Shown here: positions 1 to 6,392 of the stretch, in pieces
Layout: each line of letters begins with the position of its first letter
Position numbering within the stretch: position 1 is the stretch's first letter
Source: an uncultured Salinisphaerales bacterium
Lineage (GTDB): Bacteria; Pseudomonadota; Gammaproteobacteria; Nevskiales; CAJXLF01
DNA: 64,000 nt
Reading direction: 5' to 3'
Assembly: GCA_913055805.1 (NCBI GenBank)
Contig: CAJXLF010000003.1
Coordinates: forward strand, 62,001 to 126,000
The notes under the pieces: model-generated
What the model was told of the DNA's origin: nothing
Seen by the model: the letters and a program-made list of their open reading frames with translations, nothing else
Database searches by the model: none
Translations under genes and position numbers: made by a program

Positions 1-164
1 GCCCCTTTGCGGAAACCAAGGAACAGATCGGCGGCTTTTTCCTGATTGAAGCCCGCGACTTCAACGAAGCCCTGAACATTGCTTCGCGTTGGCCGTCGGC
101 CCGTATCGGCAGTATCGAGGTACGACCTATTCAGGAAGGGCTGCCGACGAGCAACCGCTACTGA
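1..164 (+). CDS. YCII/DGPF-domain protein, C-terminal fragment
   Basis: An open frame entering from the left edge (first full codon at position 3) ends in TGA at 162-164. The visible 53 residues contain GGFFLIEARDFNEAL, a tryptophan and IEVRPI, the usual C-terminal half of YCII-related (DGPF) proteins, small ferredoxin-like-fold proteins that often accompany ECF42 sigma factors. An ECF42-type sigma lies in this window at 12854. The 3' end overlaps the convergent VOC gene by 7 nt. The start and N-terminal half lie outside the window. Function beyond the family name is unknown. Confidence 0.7.
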   Translation, partial: PFAETKEQIGGFFLIEARDFNEALNIASRWPSARIGSIEVRPIQEGLPTSNRY

Positions 165-553
165 AGATTGAGCTGCCAGGACACCTTGAAACGGTCGCAG
201 ACCCAGCCATAACGCCGGCTGAAACCGTAGTCGTCCAGCGGCATCATCACCTGCCCGCCGCTGGACAACTCGGCAAATAGTCTTTCGAGTTCAGCCTCGT
301 CCTCGCATTCTACGAAGACAGACATGGCCGGTGTAAACGTAAAACCATGTTCGATCGGGCTGTCGATGCAGATGAAGTCCCGGTCGCGCAGCCTGAAATA
401 CGCCATCATGACGGAACCTTCCTGGCCGGCTTCACCGGGCCCGTAACGCCGGACCTCGGTAACAGCCGCGTCCTCGAACAATGAAACGTAGAAGTTCATG
501 GCCTCCTCGGCCGCGCCCTCGAACATCAGGTGGGTAAGTATCTGACGTGCCAT
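158..553 (-). CDS. PhnB-like VOC-family protein
   Basis: 131 residues of the PhnB / 3-demethylubiquinone-methyltransferase-like branch of the glyoxalase (VOC) superfamily: QILTHLMFEGAAEEAMNFY at the N terminus, ICIDSP and FTFTPAMSVFVEC in the middle, and YGWVCDRFKVSWQ at the end. The start at 553 is preferred over an upstream ATG at 580 because AAGGAG sits 7 nt before it. It is probably last in the minus-strand operon ArsR - SRPBCC - SRPBCC - VOC. The substrate is unknown; members of this subgroup are usually annotated only by fold. Confidence 0.8.
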   Translation of the reverse strand: MARQILTHLMFEGAAEEAMNFYVSLFEDAAVTEVRRYGPGEAGQEGSVMMAYFRLRDRDFICIDSPIEHGFTFTPAMSVFVECEDEAELERLFAELSSGGQVMMPLDDYGFSRRYGWVCDRFKVSWQLNLQ

Positions 554-576
554 TGCGCACTCCTTGTCGTCTGAAT

Positions 577-1140
577 TCAACGAGCGGAAATCCGCTCGTT
601 ATAGAGCTTTTCCACCTCAGTGAATGACGACCAGAAGCCGCGCGGCGCCCGGTGGTTGAGATGATCCAGCAACAGACCCAGATGCGTATGCCAGCCGCTG
701 GCCACATTGGCCATGGTCGCCCTGTCGAACAGGCGCTCATGCGTCACCACCAGCAGTACGCCATCATCCTGTGGCGTTAATTCGAATGTGACCTCCGAGT
801 CCTCGGCAGGCGCGCCCTCGCCGTGGCCTTGCGGCCAGGTAAAGCTCAGCACCCGCGGCGGCTCGCAGCGGGTGATGTGGCAGTGATGCACATGCCCGTC
901 GGCGTCAGCCCAACGCTCGGGAGTGGGCTCATGTGACAGCTGGCTGTGCCTGAACACCAGCTCGAATCCCGCACCTGGCGCCAGGTCCATGCTCCCGGCA
1001 GCCAACCATTTGGCGCGCTTGTCGGATTCCACCAGATAGGCCCATACCCGTTCAATCGGCCCGGGCAGCAGGCGCTCGATACGCACCGTGGCGGAATCGA
1101 CGATCTCGCCTGCAGGCTCCTGGATATTCAGTTCCGGCAT
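577..1140 (-). CDS. SRPBCC (AHSA1-like) protein
   Basis: 187 residues with the START-like helix-grip fold of the AHSA1 family: VRIERLLPGPIERVWAYLVES near the N terminus, then AKWLAAGSMDLAPG, VLSFTWPQG and VTFELTPQDDGVLLVVTHERL. These proteins bind hydrophobic ligands in a cavity, and no enzyme activity can be deduced. An AAGGAG ribosome site precedes the ATG. It lies one nucleotide downstream of the preceding SRPBCC gene, in an operon headed by an ArsR repressor; ArsR plus AHSA1 is a very common pair. It differs clearly from its neighbour at 1142, so it is a paralogue rather than a recent duplicate. Confidence 0.85.
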   Translation of the reverse strand: MPELNIQEPAGEIVDSATVRIERLLPGPIERVWAYLVESDKRAKWLAAGSMDLAPGAGFELVFRHSQLSHEPTPERWADADGHVHHCHITRCEPPRVLSFTWPQGHGEGAPAEDSEVTFELTPQDDGVLLVVTHERLFDRATMANVASGWHTHLGLLLDHLNHRAPRGFWSSFTEVEKLYNERISAR

Positions 1141-1141
1141 G

Positions 1142-1621
1142 TCAGCTCCTTGCTTTCCATGATTCGCTCAAGGCTTCAATCTGCGCCAGCATGCGACCCC
1201 AGCCGCCTTCTGTCTGTTCCACATAGTCGGACCATTCGGCACTCATTTCATGAACGATGGTTGCCACGCAGCCTTCCCCGTCAGCTTCCAGGGTCAGGGT
1301 TACAGTTGAAAGATTCTGCGTTTCCTCTTCCTCCGAGGTGAACCAGGTGAATACCAGCCTGTGCGGGCGCTCCATTTCCAGGTAGCTGCCCCAATGAATC
1401 GCCTCGCCTTCGTCGCGCATGTCGGAAAAGACAAACCGGCCGCCAGGTCGGGCATCCACTTCCACACGCCGCACATCGCCCGCCAGCCCTGCCGACTTCA
1501 GCGCCGCGGCCATCCAGCTGCGGATTCTTTCCGGCTCGAGCCAGGCGTCAAACACCCGCTCGGGCGAAACCGCCATCCGACGACTGGCACGCGCTGCAAC
1601 TGTGCCTTCTGCAATACTCAT
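1142..1621 (-). CDS. SRPBCC (AHSA1-like) protein
   Basis: 159 residues. The family pattern is RMAVSPERVFDAWLEPERI, VDARPGGRFVFSDM, HRLVFTWFTSEEE and VTLTLEADGEG, with the closing region GWGRMLAQIEALSES. The start at 1621 gives an ATGA overlap with the ArsR gene and has GGAGGAATC directly before it. A longer in-frame extension upstream is not credible because it would lie inside the ArsR gene. Probably a ligand-binding START-fold protein co-regulated with its repressor; the ligand is unknown. Confidence 0.87.
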   Translation of the reverse strand: MSIAEGTVAARASRRMAVSPERVFDAWLEPERIRSWMAAALKSAGLAGDVRRVEVDARPGGRFVFSDMRDEGEAIHWGSYLEMERPHRLVFTWFTSEEEETQNLSTVTLTLEADGEGCVATIVHEMSAEWSDYVEQTEGGWGRMLAQIEALSESWKARS

Positions 1622-1983
1622 GATTCCTCCTTGTTTTGCGTGGCTTTTGCCGCTTCGTCCTCGGCTTTGAGCGCAGCCTCCAACGCATCCAGGCTGCGGC
1701 TCCAGAATCGCTTGTAGTAAGCCAGCCATTCATGTACTTCGGCCAGCCGGGCAGCTTCAAGTTCACACCAGTGGGTTCTGCCTTGCACCCGTCGGCGCAC
1801 CAGTCCGGCTTTTTCCAGCACCTTGAGATGCTTGGAAGCGCCGGCCAGCGACATGGCGAAGGGCTCGGCCAGGTCGCTTACGCGCTGTCCACCCCTGCTC
1901 AGGCGGCGCAGCATTTCGCGGCGCGTGGGGTCGGCCAGGGCGCGGAAGATGTTGTCGAGATGTTCGGGATTTTGTTCAACCAT
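1618..1983 (-). CDS. ArsR-family transcriptional repressor
   Basis: 121 residues with a winged helix-turn-helix: IFRALADPTRREMLRRLS, then SDLAEPFAMSLAGASKHLKVL as the recognition region and a basic wing RRRVQGRTHWCEL. There is no CxC metal site of the ArsR/SmtB metal-sensor type, so this is the SdpR-like branch that pairs with AHSA1 proteins. It is first in the operon and overlaps the next gene by 4 nt. Repeated half-sites GGTTnAnTAT lie just upstream (1986-2034), suggesting autoregulation. The effector signal is unknown. Confidence 0.9.
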   Translation of the reverse strand: MVEQNPEHLDNIFRALADPTRREMLRRLSRGGQRVSDLAEPFAMSLAGASKHLKVLEKAGLVRRRVQGRTHWCELEAARLAEVHEWLAYYKRFWSRSLDALEAALKAEDEAAKATQNKEES

Positions 1984-1985
1984 AT

Positions 1986-2034
1986 GGTTGATTATAGTCG
2001 TGGTCCTGATATAGTCAACCCATTGGTTAAATAT
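1986..2034. promoter_or_regulatory. Candidate ArsR operator, three half-sites
   Basis: Three related half-sites lie directly upstream of the ArsR gene: GGTTGATTAT at 1986-1995, ATAGTCAACC at 2011-2020 and GGTTAAATAT at 2025-2034. The last two form an inverted repeat around CATT with 8 of 10 positions matching. The first and second also pair as an inverted repeat. AT-rich palindromes of this kind are normal ArsR targets. The position would block the ArsR promoter and could also affect the divergent operon at 2108. Confidence 0.6.
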
Positions 2035-2041
2035 TATCCCC

Positions 2042-2068
2042 TGTCGATTTCATGCAACGCGGTTCGAC
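2042..2068 (+). promoter_or_regulatory. Candidate ECF42-type promoter for the 2108-4730 operon
   Basis: TGTCGA at 2042-2047, a 17-nt spacer, and CGAC at 2065-2068, 39 nt from the ATG at 2108. The same element with the same spacer and almost the same distance to the gene is at 11399-11425, before the operon that encodes an ECF42-type sigma factor. As I recall, the ECF42 group uses TGTCGA at -35 and CGA/TC at -10. No transcription start data are available. Confidence 0.6.
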
Positions 2069-2107
2069 TAGTCTGTGACTAACCACTCAACCAAGGAGAT
2101 TAAAGTC

Positions 2108-2593
2108 ATGACTCAACCGATCCCGGAAGGCCACGAAGGCCTGATCCCCCACCTCGTCTGCGACCCCTGCCCCGAGGCTATCGAGTTCTACAAGAAGGCC
2201 TTCGGCGCCGAGGAACTGGGCCGTGTCGAGCAGCCGGGCACTGGCAAGATCATGCACGCTGCCATGCGCATCGACGGCCGCGTGCTGTTCCTGGTCGACG
2301 ACTTCCCCGAGTTCTGCATGGATGGCGAAGGCAAACCGAACTCGCCCAAGGCCCTTGGCGGTTCGCCTGTCACCATTCATCGTTATGTGCAGGACTGTGA
2401 TGCCGCCGTGAAACAGGCCGAACGGGCCGGCGCCAAGGTACAGATGCCGCCCGAAGACATGTTCTGGGGCGACCGCTATGCCGTGATCGTCGACCCCTTC
2501 GGACATTGCTGGTCGCTGGGCACGCATATCCGCGAAGTCAGCGAGGAAGAAATGGACGCCACCCTGGCGCAAATGGCGCCACAGGAAGCCTGA
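2108..2593 (+). CDS. VOC-family (PhnB-like) protein
   Basis: 161 residues of the glyoxalase/bleomycin-resistance fold: LIPHLVCDPCPEAIEFYKKAF, GKIMHAAMRIDG, LFLVDDFPEF, SPVTIHRYVQDCDAAVKQA and the end motif DMFWGDRYAVIVDPFGHCW. The FWGDR...DPFGHxW signature is typical of PhnB-like proteins. The ATG at 2108 has AAGGAG 9 nt upstream. It is the first gene of a plus-strand operon with a thiol-rich membrane peptide and two DUF899 proteins. Whether it binds metal or catalyses anything is not known. Confidence 0.87.
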   Translation: MTQPIPEGHEGLIPHLVCDPCPEAIEFYKKAFGAEELGRVEQPGTGKIMHAAMRIDGRVLFLVDDFPEFCMDGEGKPNSPKALGGSPVTIHRYVQDCDAAVKQAERAGAKVQMPPEDMFWGDRYAVIVDPFGHCWSLGTHIREVSEEEMDATLAQMAPQEA

Positions 2594-2616
2594 ACCAAGG
2601 GCAAAGGAGTAGAACC

Positions 2617-2763
2617 ATGTGTCCCGCATGTCTGACTACACTGGCCCTGGCCTCCGCCGGCAGCACTGCGGTCGGCGGGGTCTCGGCCCTGGCGATACGC
2701 CGCTATATCAACCGGCGCGCCGCCCGACCTGCCACTCCGCCCCCACCACGGAAGGAGCATTGA
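2617..2763 (+). CDS. Small CPAC-motif membrane protein
   Basis: A 48-residue product beginning MCPACLTTLALASAGS, with a CxxC at residues 2-5, one hydrophobic glycine/alanine-rich segment up to about residue 27, then a basic proline-rich tail (RRYINRRAARP). AAAGGAG lies 8 nt before the ATG, supporting translation. It sits between the VOC gene and the first DUF899 gene and ends 2 nt before the latter's start. The exposed CxxC next to CxxC-bearing DUF899 proteins suggests a thiol-redox role, but this is inference. No named family is claimed. Confidence 0.7.
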   Translation: MCPACLTTLALASAGSTAVGGVSALAIRRYINRRAARPATPPPPRKEH

Positions 2764-2765
2764 AA

Positions 2766-3539
2766 ATGGAAACGCCGAAAATTGTATCCCCCGAGGAATG
2801 GCGTGCCGCACACGCCGCACACCTGGCACAGGAAAAGGCCCTGACCCGCCAGCGCGATCAATTGCGCGCCGAGCGCCGCAATCTGCCATGGGTGAAAATC
2901 GAAAAGAACTATGTCTTCGACACCACCGACGGCAGGAAAACCCTGGCCGACCTGTTCGAGGGCCGCAGCCAGCTCATCATCAAGCACTTCATGTTCGGCC
3001 CTGGCTGGAGCGAGGGCTGCGTGGGTTGCTCCTTCGAAATGGACCACATTGAGGGCGCCCTGCAGCACCTGGAACAGCATGACGTGAAGTTCGCCGCCGT
3101 ATCCCGCGCCCCGCTGGCTGAAATCCTGCCTTTCAAGCGGCGCATGGGTTGGCAGTTCAACTGGGTCTCCTCCCACGGCAGCGACTTCAATTACGACTTC
3201 CACGTATCGTTCACCGCAGAAGAAATGAAGGCCGGAAAGGCGTATTACAACTTCCAGGAAACCGAAGTGCCGATTGAGGAATTTTCCGGCCTGAGTGCGT
3301 TCTACATGAATGAAGCCGGCGAGATTTTTCATACCTTCTCCGCCTACGGTCGCGGCGCCGAAGAAGTGCTGGGCACTTATATGTTGCTCGACATCACTGC
3401 CAAAGGTCGCAACGAAACCGGACCCAACTTCAACCTGACCGACTGGGTACGCCATCACGACCGCTACGGCTCTGGTGGCCACGTCGATTCACGTGGGCGC
3501 TACCAGGCGGACAGCGCTTCCTGCCACAAAGGAGATTGA
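2766..3539 (+). CDS. DUF899 thioredoxin-like protein (copy 1)
   Basis: 257 residues matching DUF899: VSPEEWRAAHAAHLAQEKALTRQRD, then ADLFEGRSQLIIKHFMFGP and GCVGCSFEMDHIEG, which carries the CxxC of a thioredoxin-like fold near residue 83. It ends WVRHHDRYG followed by a longer tail. The ATG at 2766 was chosen because GGAAGGAG precedes it and it follows the small CPAC gene closely. A second DUF899 gene lies at 3996; the two differ enough to be old paralogues. The family is presumed to be redox-active, but substrates are unknown. Confidence 0.88.
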   Translation: METPKIVSPEEWRAAHAAHLAQEKALTRQRDQLRAERRNLPWVKIEKNYVFDTTDGRKTLADLFEGRSQLIIKHFMFGPGWSEGCVGCSFEMDHIEGALQHLEQHDVKFAAVSRAPLAEILPFKRRMGWQFNWVSSHGSDFNYDFHVSFTAEEMKAGKAYYNFQETEVPIEEFSGLSAFYMNEAGEIFHTFSAYGRGAEEVLGTYMLLDITAKGRNETGPNFNLTDWVRHHDRYGSGGHVDSRGRYQADSASCHKGD

Positions 3540-3540
3540 T

Positions 3541-3975
3541 ATGAGTGAAGACGAAAAACAGATCAGGGCCCTGATCGACCGCTGGGTGGAGAAAGCCTGC
3601 GACCGCGATATCGATGCGGTCATGGCCTGCTATGCACCAGGCGTGGTGGCCTTCGACGCCATTGTCGCCCTGCAGTTCAAGGGTGCCGACGCCTACCGCA
3701 AGCACTGGGAATACTGCATGAGCTTCTCGGAGTCGATGGGTGACATGATCGTGAAGGTACCCGAAATGAGCATCACCATCGGCGGCGATGTGGCCTTTTG
3801 CCACTATCTCTCCAACTGCGGCTGCATCGATAAAGACGGCAAGGAACAGACCGGCTGGATGCGCGGCACGGTGTGCCTGCGCAAGATCGATGGCCAGTGG
3901 TTGATTGTCCACGAGCATTATTCCGCGCCTTTCGACCCGGAGAGCATGAACGCACTGACCGAACTGCAACCCTGA
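3541..3975 (+). CDS. SnoaL/NTF2-like protein
   Basis: 144 residues with the cone-shaped NTF2 fold of SnoaL-like / ketosteroid-isomerase-related proteins: IRALIDRWVEKACDRDIDAVMACYAPG, GADAYRKHWEYCM and the closing LRKIDGQWLIVHEHYSAPF. The start codon follows the previous stop by one nucleotide, with AAAGGAG before it. It sits between two DUF899 genes in one operon. Such proteins often act on small hydrophobic compounds, but no catalytic residue can be assigned with certainty. Confidence 0.87.
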   Translation: MSEDEKQIRALIDRWVEKACDRDIDAVMACYAPGVVAFDAIVALQFKGADAYRKHWEYCMSFSESMGDMIVKVPEMSITIGGDVAFCHYLSNCGCIDKDGKEQTGWMRGTVCLRKIDGQWLIVHEHYSAPFDPESMNALTELQP

Positions 3976-3995
3976 TACCTTCCTGAGGAGGCCCC

Positions 3996-4730
3996 ATGAG
4001 CGAAACTATGACTGCCCTGCCCGAAGTCGTTTCGAAAGAGGAATGGCTGAAGGCGCACGAGGAAATGCTGGCCAAAGAGAAGGCGCACAGCCGTGCACGC
4101 GACGCACTCAACGCCGAACGGCGCTGCCATCCAATGTACCGCATCGACAAGGATTATGCGTTTGACGGCCCGGACGGCAAGGTCAGTCTGCTCGATCTGT
4201 TCGACGGCCGCCGCCAGCTCATTCTCTACCACTTCATGTTCGGTCCCAATGCCGAGCAGGGCTGCGACGGCTGCTCCATGGTGGTCGACAACATGTGCCA
4301 CCCGGCACACCTGCATGCCCGCGATATCAACCTGGTGCTGGTGTCACGCGCCCCGCTGGAGAAAATCGAGCCGTTCAAAAAACGCATGGGTTGGGACCTG
4401 CCCTGGTACTCGTCATTCGGCAACGACTTCAGCTTCGATTTCGGTCTGGGACACAAGACCCTAAAGGCCGGCGAATACCAGGACGGCGAGATGTTCGGTA
4501 TGAGCGTCTTTATCCGCGACGACGAGGGCAACATCTACCGGACCTGGTTCACCCAGCACCGCGGCGTTGAATACCTGGGCACCAGCTTCAGCTTTTTCGA
4601 CATCGTCCCCTACGGCCGCCAGGAGGACTGGGAAGACTCGCCCGAAGGCTGGCCGAAAGGACCCCGCTATTCCTGGTGGCGGCATCACGACCGTTACGGC
4701 AAGGAAGATAAACCCTGTCATGACAAATGA
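3996..4730 (+). CDS. DUF899 thioredoxin-like protein (copy 2)
   Basis: 244 residues: VVSKEEWLKAHEEMLAKEKAHSRARD at the N terminus, LLDLFDGRRQLILYHFMFGP, the CxxC in GCDGCSMVVDNMC, and the family ending RYSWWRHHDRYG. The architecture matches the gene at 2766, with an extra cysteine shortly after the CxxC. A TGAGGAGG ribosome site precedes the ATG. It is the last gene of the operon. Having two DUF899 copies plus a CPAC peptide in one operon is unusual and points to a shared thiol-related process, which is inferred from context only. Confidence 0.88.
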   Translation: MSETMTALPEVVSKEEWLKAHEEMLAKEKAHSRARDALNAERRCHPMYRIDKDYAFDGPDGKVSLLDLFDGRRQLILYHFMFGPNAEQGCDGCSMVVDNMCHPAHLHARDINLVLVSRAPLEKIEPFKKRMGWDLPWYSSFGNDFSFDFGLGHKTLKAGEYQDGEMFGMSVFIRDDEGNIYRTWFTQHRGVEYLGTSFSFFDIVPYGRQEDWEDSPEGWPKGPRYSWWRHHDRYGKEDKPCHDK

Positions 4731-4738
4731 AGCCCTCT

Positions 4739-4833
4739 CCCTTCCTTAACTGAAGGAAGGGACGGGCCGGCCGGCGGCAGGAGGAGATTCAGGGTGTTGA
4801 AACCCTGTGGGGGAGGGGGTCCGACCGGCCCGT
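4739..4833. repeat. Nested hairpin element between convergent genes
   Basis: The interval between two convergent genes contains a perfect 9-bp inverted repeat (CCCTTCCTT / AAGGAAGGG, 4739-4761), a short AGGGT/ACCCT hairpin near 4791-4805, and an enclosing 9-bp pair ACGGGCCGG (4762-4770) with CCGGCCCGT (4825-4833). There is no U-run, so it is not a classic intrinsic terminator. It may end transcription from both sides or be a REP-like dispersed repeat. Confidence 0.55.
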
Positions 4834-4844
4834 GTTCCGAACGC

Positions 4845-6392
4845 TTATGACTCCTTTTTTGTCGCTGTGTTCCTTGAAAGATTTGATGCTTCCAGAATAT
4901 CGTCGCCGGAATCGTCATCCGATTTTCTCGCCGTCAGGCTCTGCGGCGCCCGCTCCGGCCAGCCACCGGCCACCGAACGGTAGACCGCCACCAGCGCCGT
5001 CGTGGCGCGGGTGCGGCTCTCCGCCAGCTGATCCTCGGCGCTGAGCAGCGAACGCTCGGCATCCAGCACCTGCAGGAAATCCGCGGCGCCGGCGTCGAAG
5101 CGCAGCCGCGCCATCTGCGCGGCCTTGGTGCTGGCCTCGGCGGCATCCTTCAGGTGCCCGCTTTCGTCACGCGTCTTGCGGTAGCGCACCAGGGCCGATT
5201 CGGCTTCTTCCAGTGCCCGCAGCACCGTGCCCTCGTAGGCCGCCAGCTGTGCATCGGTGGCCGCATCGCTGGCCGCAATGCGTGAACGTACCCGGCCCAG
5301 GTCGAGGAAGGCCCAGCTGATGGACGGCCCGAAGGCAAAGGTTTCGGTGGAACTGGAGAACAGATCACCCAGGCTGTCGGCCGCCGAACCATAGGCTCCG
5401 TTGATAGTCACGCGCGGAAACAGATCTGCCGTAGCCACGCCGATGCGTGCTGTCGCCGCCGCCAGGCGGCGCTCGGCGGCCTGGATGTCAGGCCGGCGGC
5501 GCAGCAGTTCGGCGGGTGTGCCGACCGCCACTGTCGCCGGCAGCACCGGCAGCGGCTGGCTGGCTTCCAGTTCCGCGCGCAGCTCGCCCGGCTGGCGGCC
5601 GTTGAGAACGGCCAGCCGGTGAATGGTGGCGGCGATATCCGCTTCCAGCGCCGGGATACGCGACAGCGTCGACTCAAGCTGAGCACGTGCACGTGCGGTA
5701 TCGAACTCGGTGCCGCGTCCGGCCTTCAGACGTAACTCGGTGAGGTTCAGGGTCTCGCGCTGGTTGGCGGCATTGTCCTGCGCGATGCGCAGCTGCTCCT
5801 GGTGGCCACGCAACTCGAAGTAGCTGCGTGCCACCTCGGCGGCAATGCTCACCTGCAAGGCGCGCAAGTCCGCTTCAGCCGCCGCTGCCTCGGCACGGCT
5901 GGACTCGATACTGCGGCGCACGCGGCCGAACAGGTCCAGCTCCCAGAAGGCCACCGCGCCGGCATCGTAGATTTCCGTTTCCAGGGCCTGGGCAGGCACG
6001 CCCGGCGCCTGGTCGGCGCTGGTCTGCGATTCGGTGTAGCCGCCCTCGGCGGTCACGGTCGGCAGGCGGTCATAACCCTGCAGTCGCGCCAGGGCGAAGG
6101 CCTGCTCCACCCGCGCCAGGGCGCCGCGCAGATCGTGGTTGGCAACCAGCGATTCCTGCACCAGCCTGGTCAGCACCGGGTCCTCGAAGCGCTGCCAGAA
6201 CTCGGCCACCGGTTCGGTGGTTTCGGTAGCGGCGTCGGCGCGCTCGAACTGCGCCGGCGCTGCGGGCTGGGGCCGCACATAGTCGGGACCGACCGCGCAG
6301 GCACTGAGCAGAAATGCCGAAAGTACAAGAAGGGTCACACCCCCTCCCCATCCCTCCCCCGTCAAGGGGGAGGGGGAAAGCAAGCTACGCAT
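4845..6392 (-). CDS. RND efflux outer-membrane lipoprotein (NodT/OprM family)
   Basis: 515 residues. A lipobox LLSAC is followed by AVGPDYVRPQPAAP, the classic start of mature NodT-family outer-membrane factors. The two repeated efflux-protein domains follow (DLFGRVRRSIESSRAEAAAAEADL and SWAFLDLGRVRSRIAASDAATDAQLAAYE). It forms the trimeric exit duct for the pump encoded just upstream. The ATG at 6392 overlaps the pump gene's end and has AGGAGGTG in front. Oddly, a GC hairpin repeat coding SPSPLTGEGWGGG lies between the start and the hydrophobic signal. A GTG at 6338 is a possible alternative start. Confidence 0.92.
   Translation of the reverse strand: MRSLLSPSPLTGEGWGGGVTLLVLSAFLLSACAVGPDYVRPQPAAPAQFERADAATETTEPVAEFWQRFEDPVLTRLVQESLVANHDLRGALARVEQAFALARLQGYDRLPTVTAEGGYTESQTSADQAPGVPAQALETEIYDAGAVAFWELDLFGRVRRSIESSRAEAAAAEADLRALQVSIAAEVARSYFELRGHQEQLRIAQDNAANQRETLNLTELRLKAGRGTEFDTARARAQLESTLSRIPALEADIAATIHRLAVLNGRQPGELRAELEASQPLPVLPATVAVGTPAELLRRRPDIQAAERRLAAATARIGVATADLFPRVTINGAYGSAADSLGDLFSSSTETFAFGPSISWAFLDLGRVRSRIAASDAATDAQLAAYEGTVLRALEEAESALVRYRKTRDESGHLKDAAEASTKAAQMARLRFDAGAADFLQVLDAERSLLSAEDQLAESRTRATTALVAVYRSVAGGWPERAPQSLTARKSDDDSGDDILEASNLSRNTATKKES
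6352..6374. repeat. GC-rich hairpin repeat inside a signal-peptide coding region
   Basis: CCCTCCCCC at 6352-6360 pairs perfectly with GGGGGAGGG at 6366-6374 around the loop GTCAA. On the minus strand it is read in frame as part of SPSPLTGEGWGGG in the N-terminus of the outer-membrane lipoprotein. Peptides of this composition are a known by-product of a dispersed palindromic repeat in some proteobacterial genomes, as I recall. In the mRNA it would fold a few codons after the start. Confidence 0.6.

Noticed and set aside
361-387. TGTCGA followed 17 nt later by TCGC, similar to the ECF42 element.
   Set aside because: The -10 part does not match CGAC or CGTC and the site is inside the VOC coding region.
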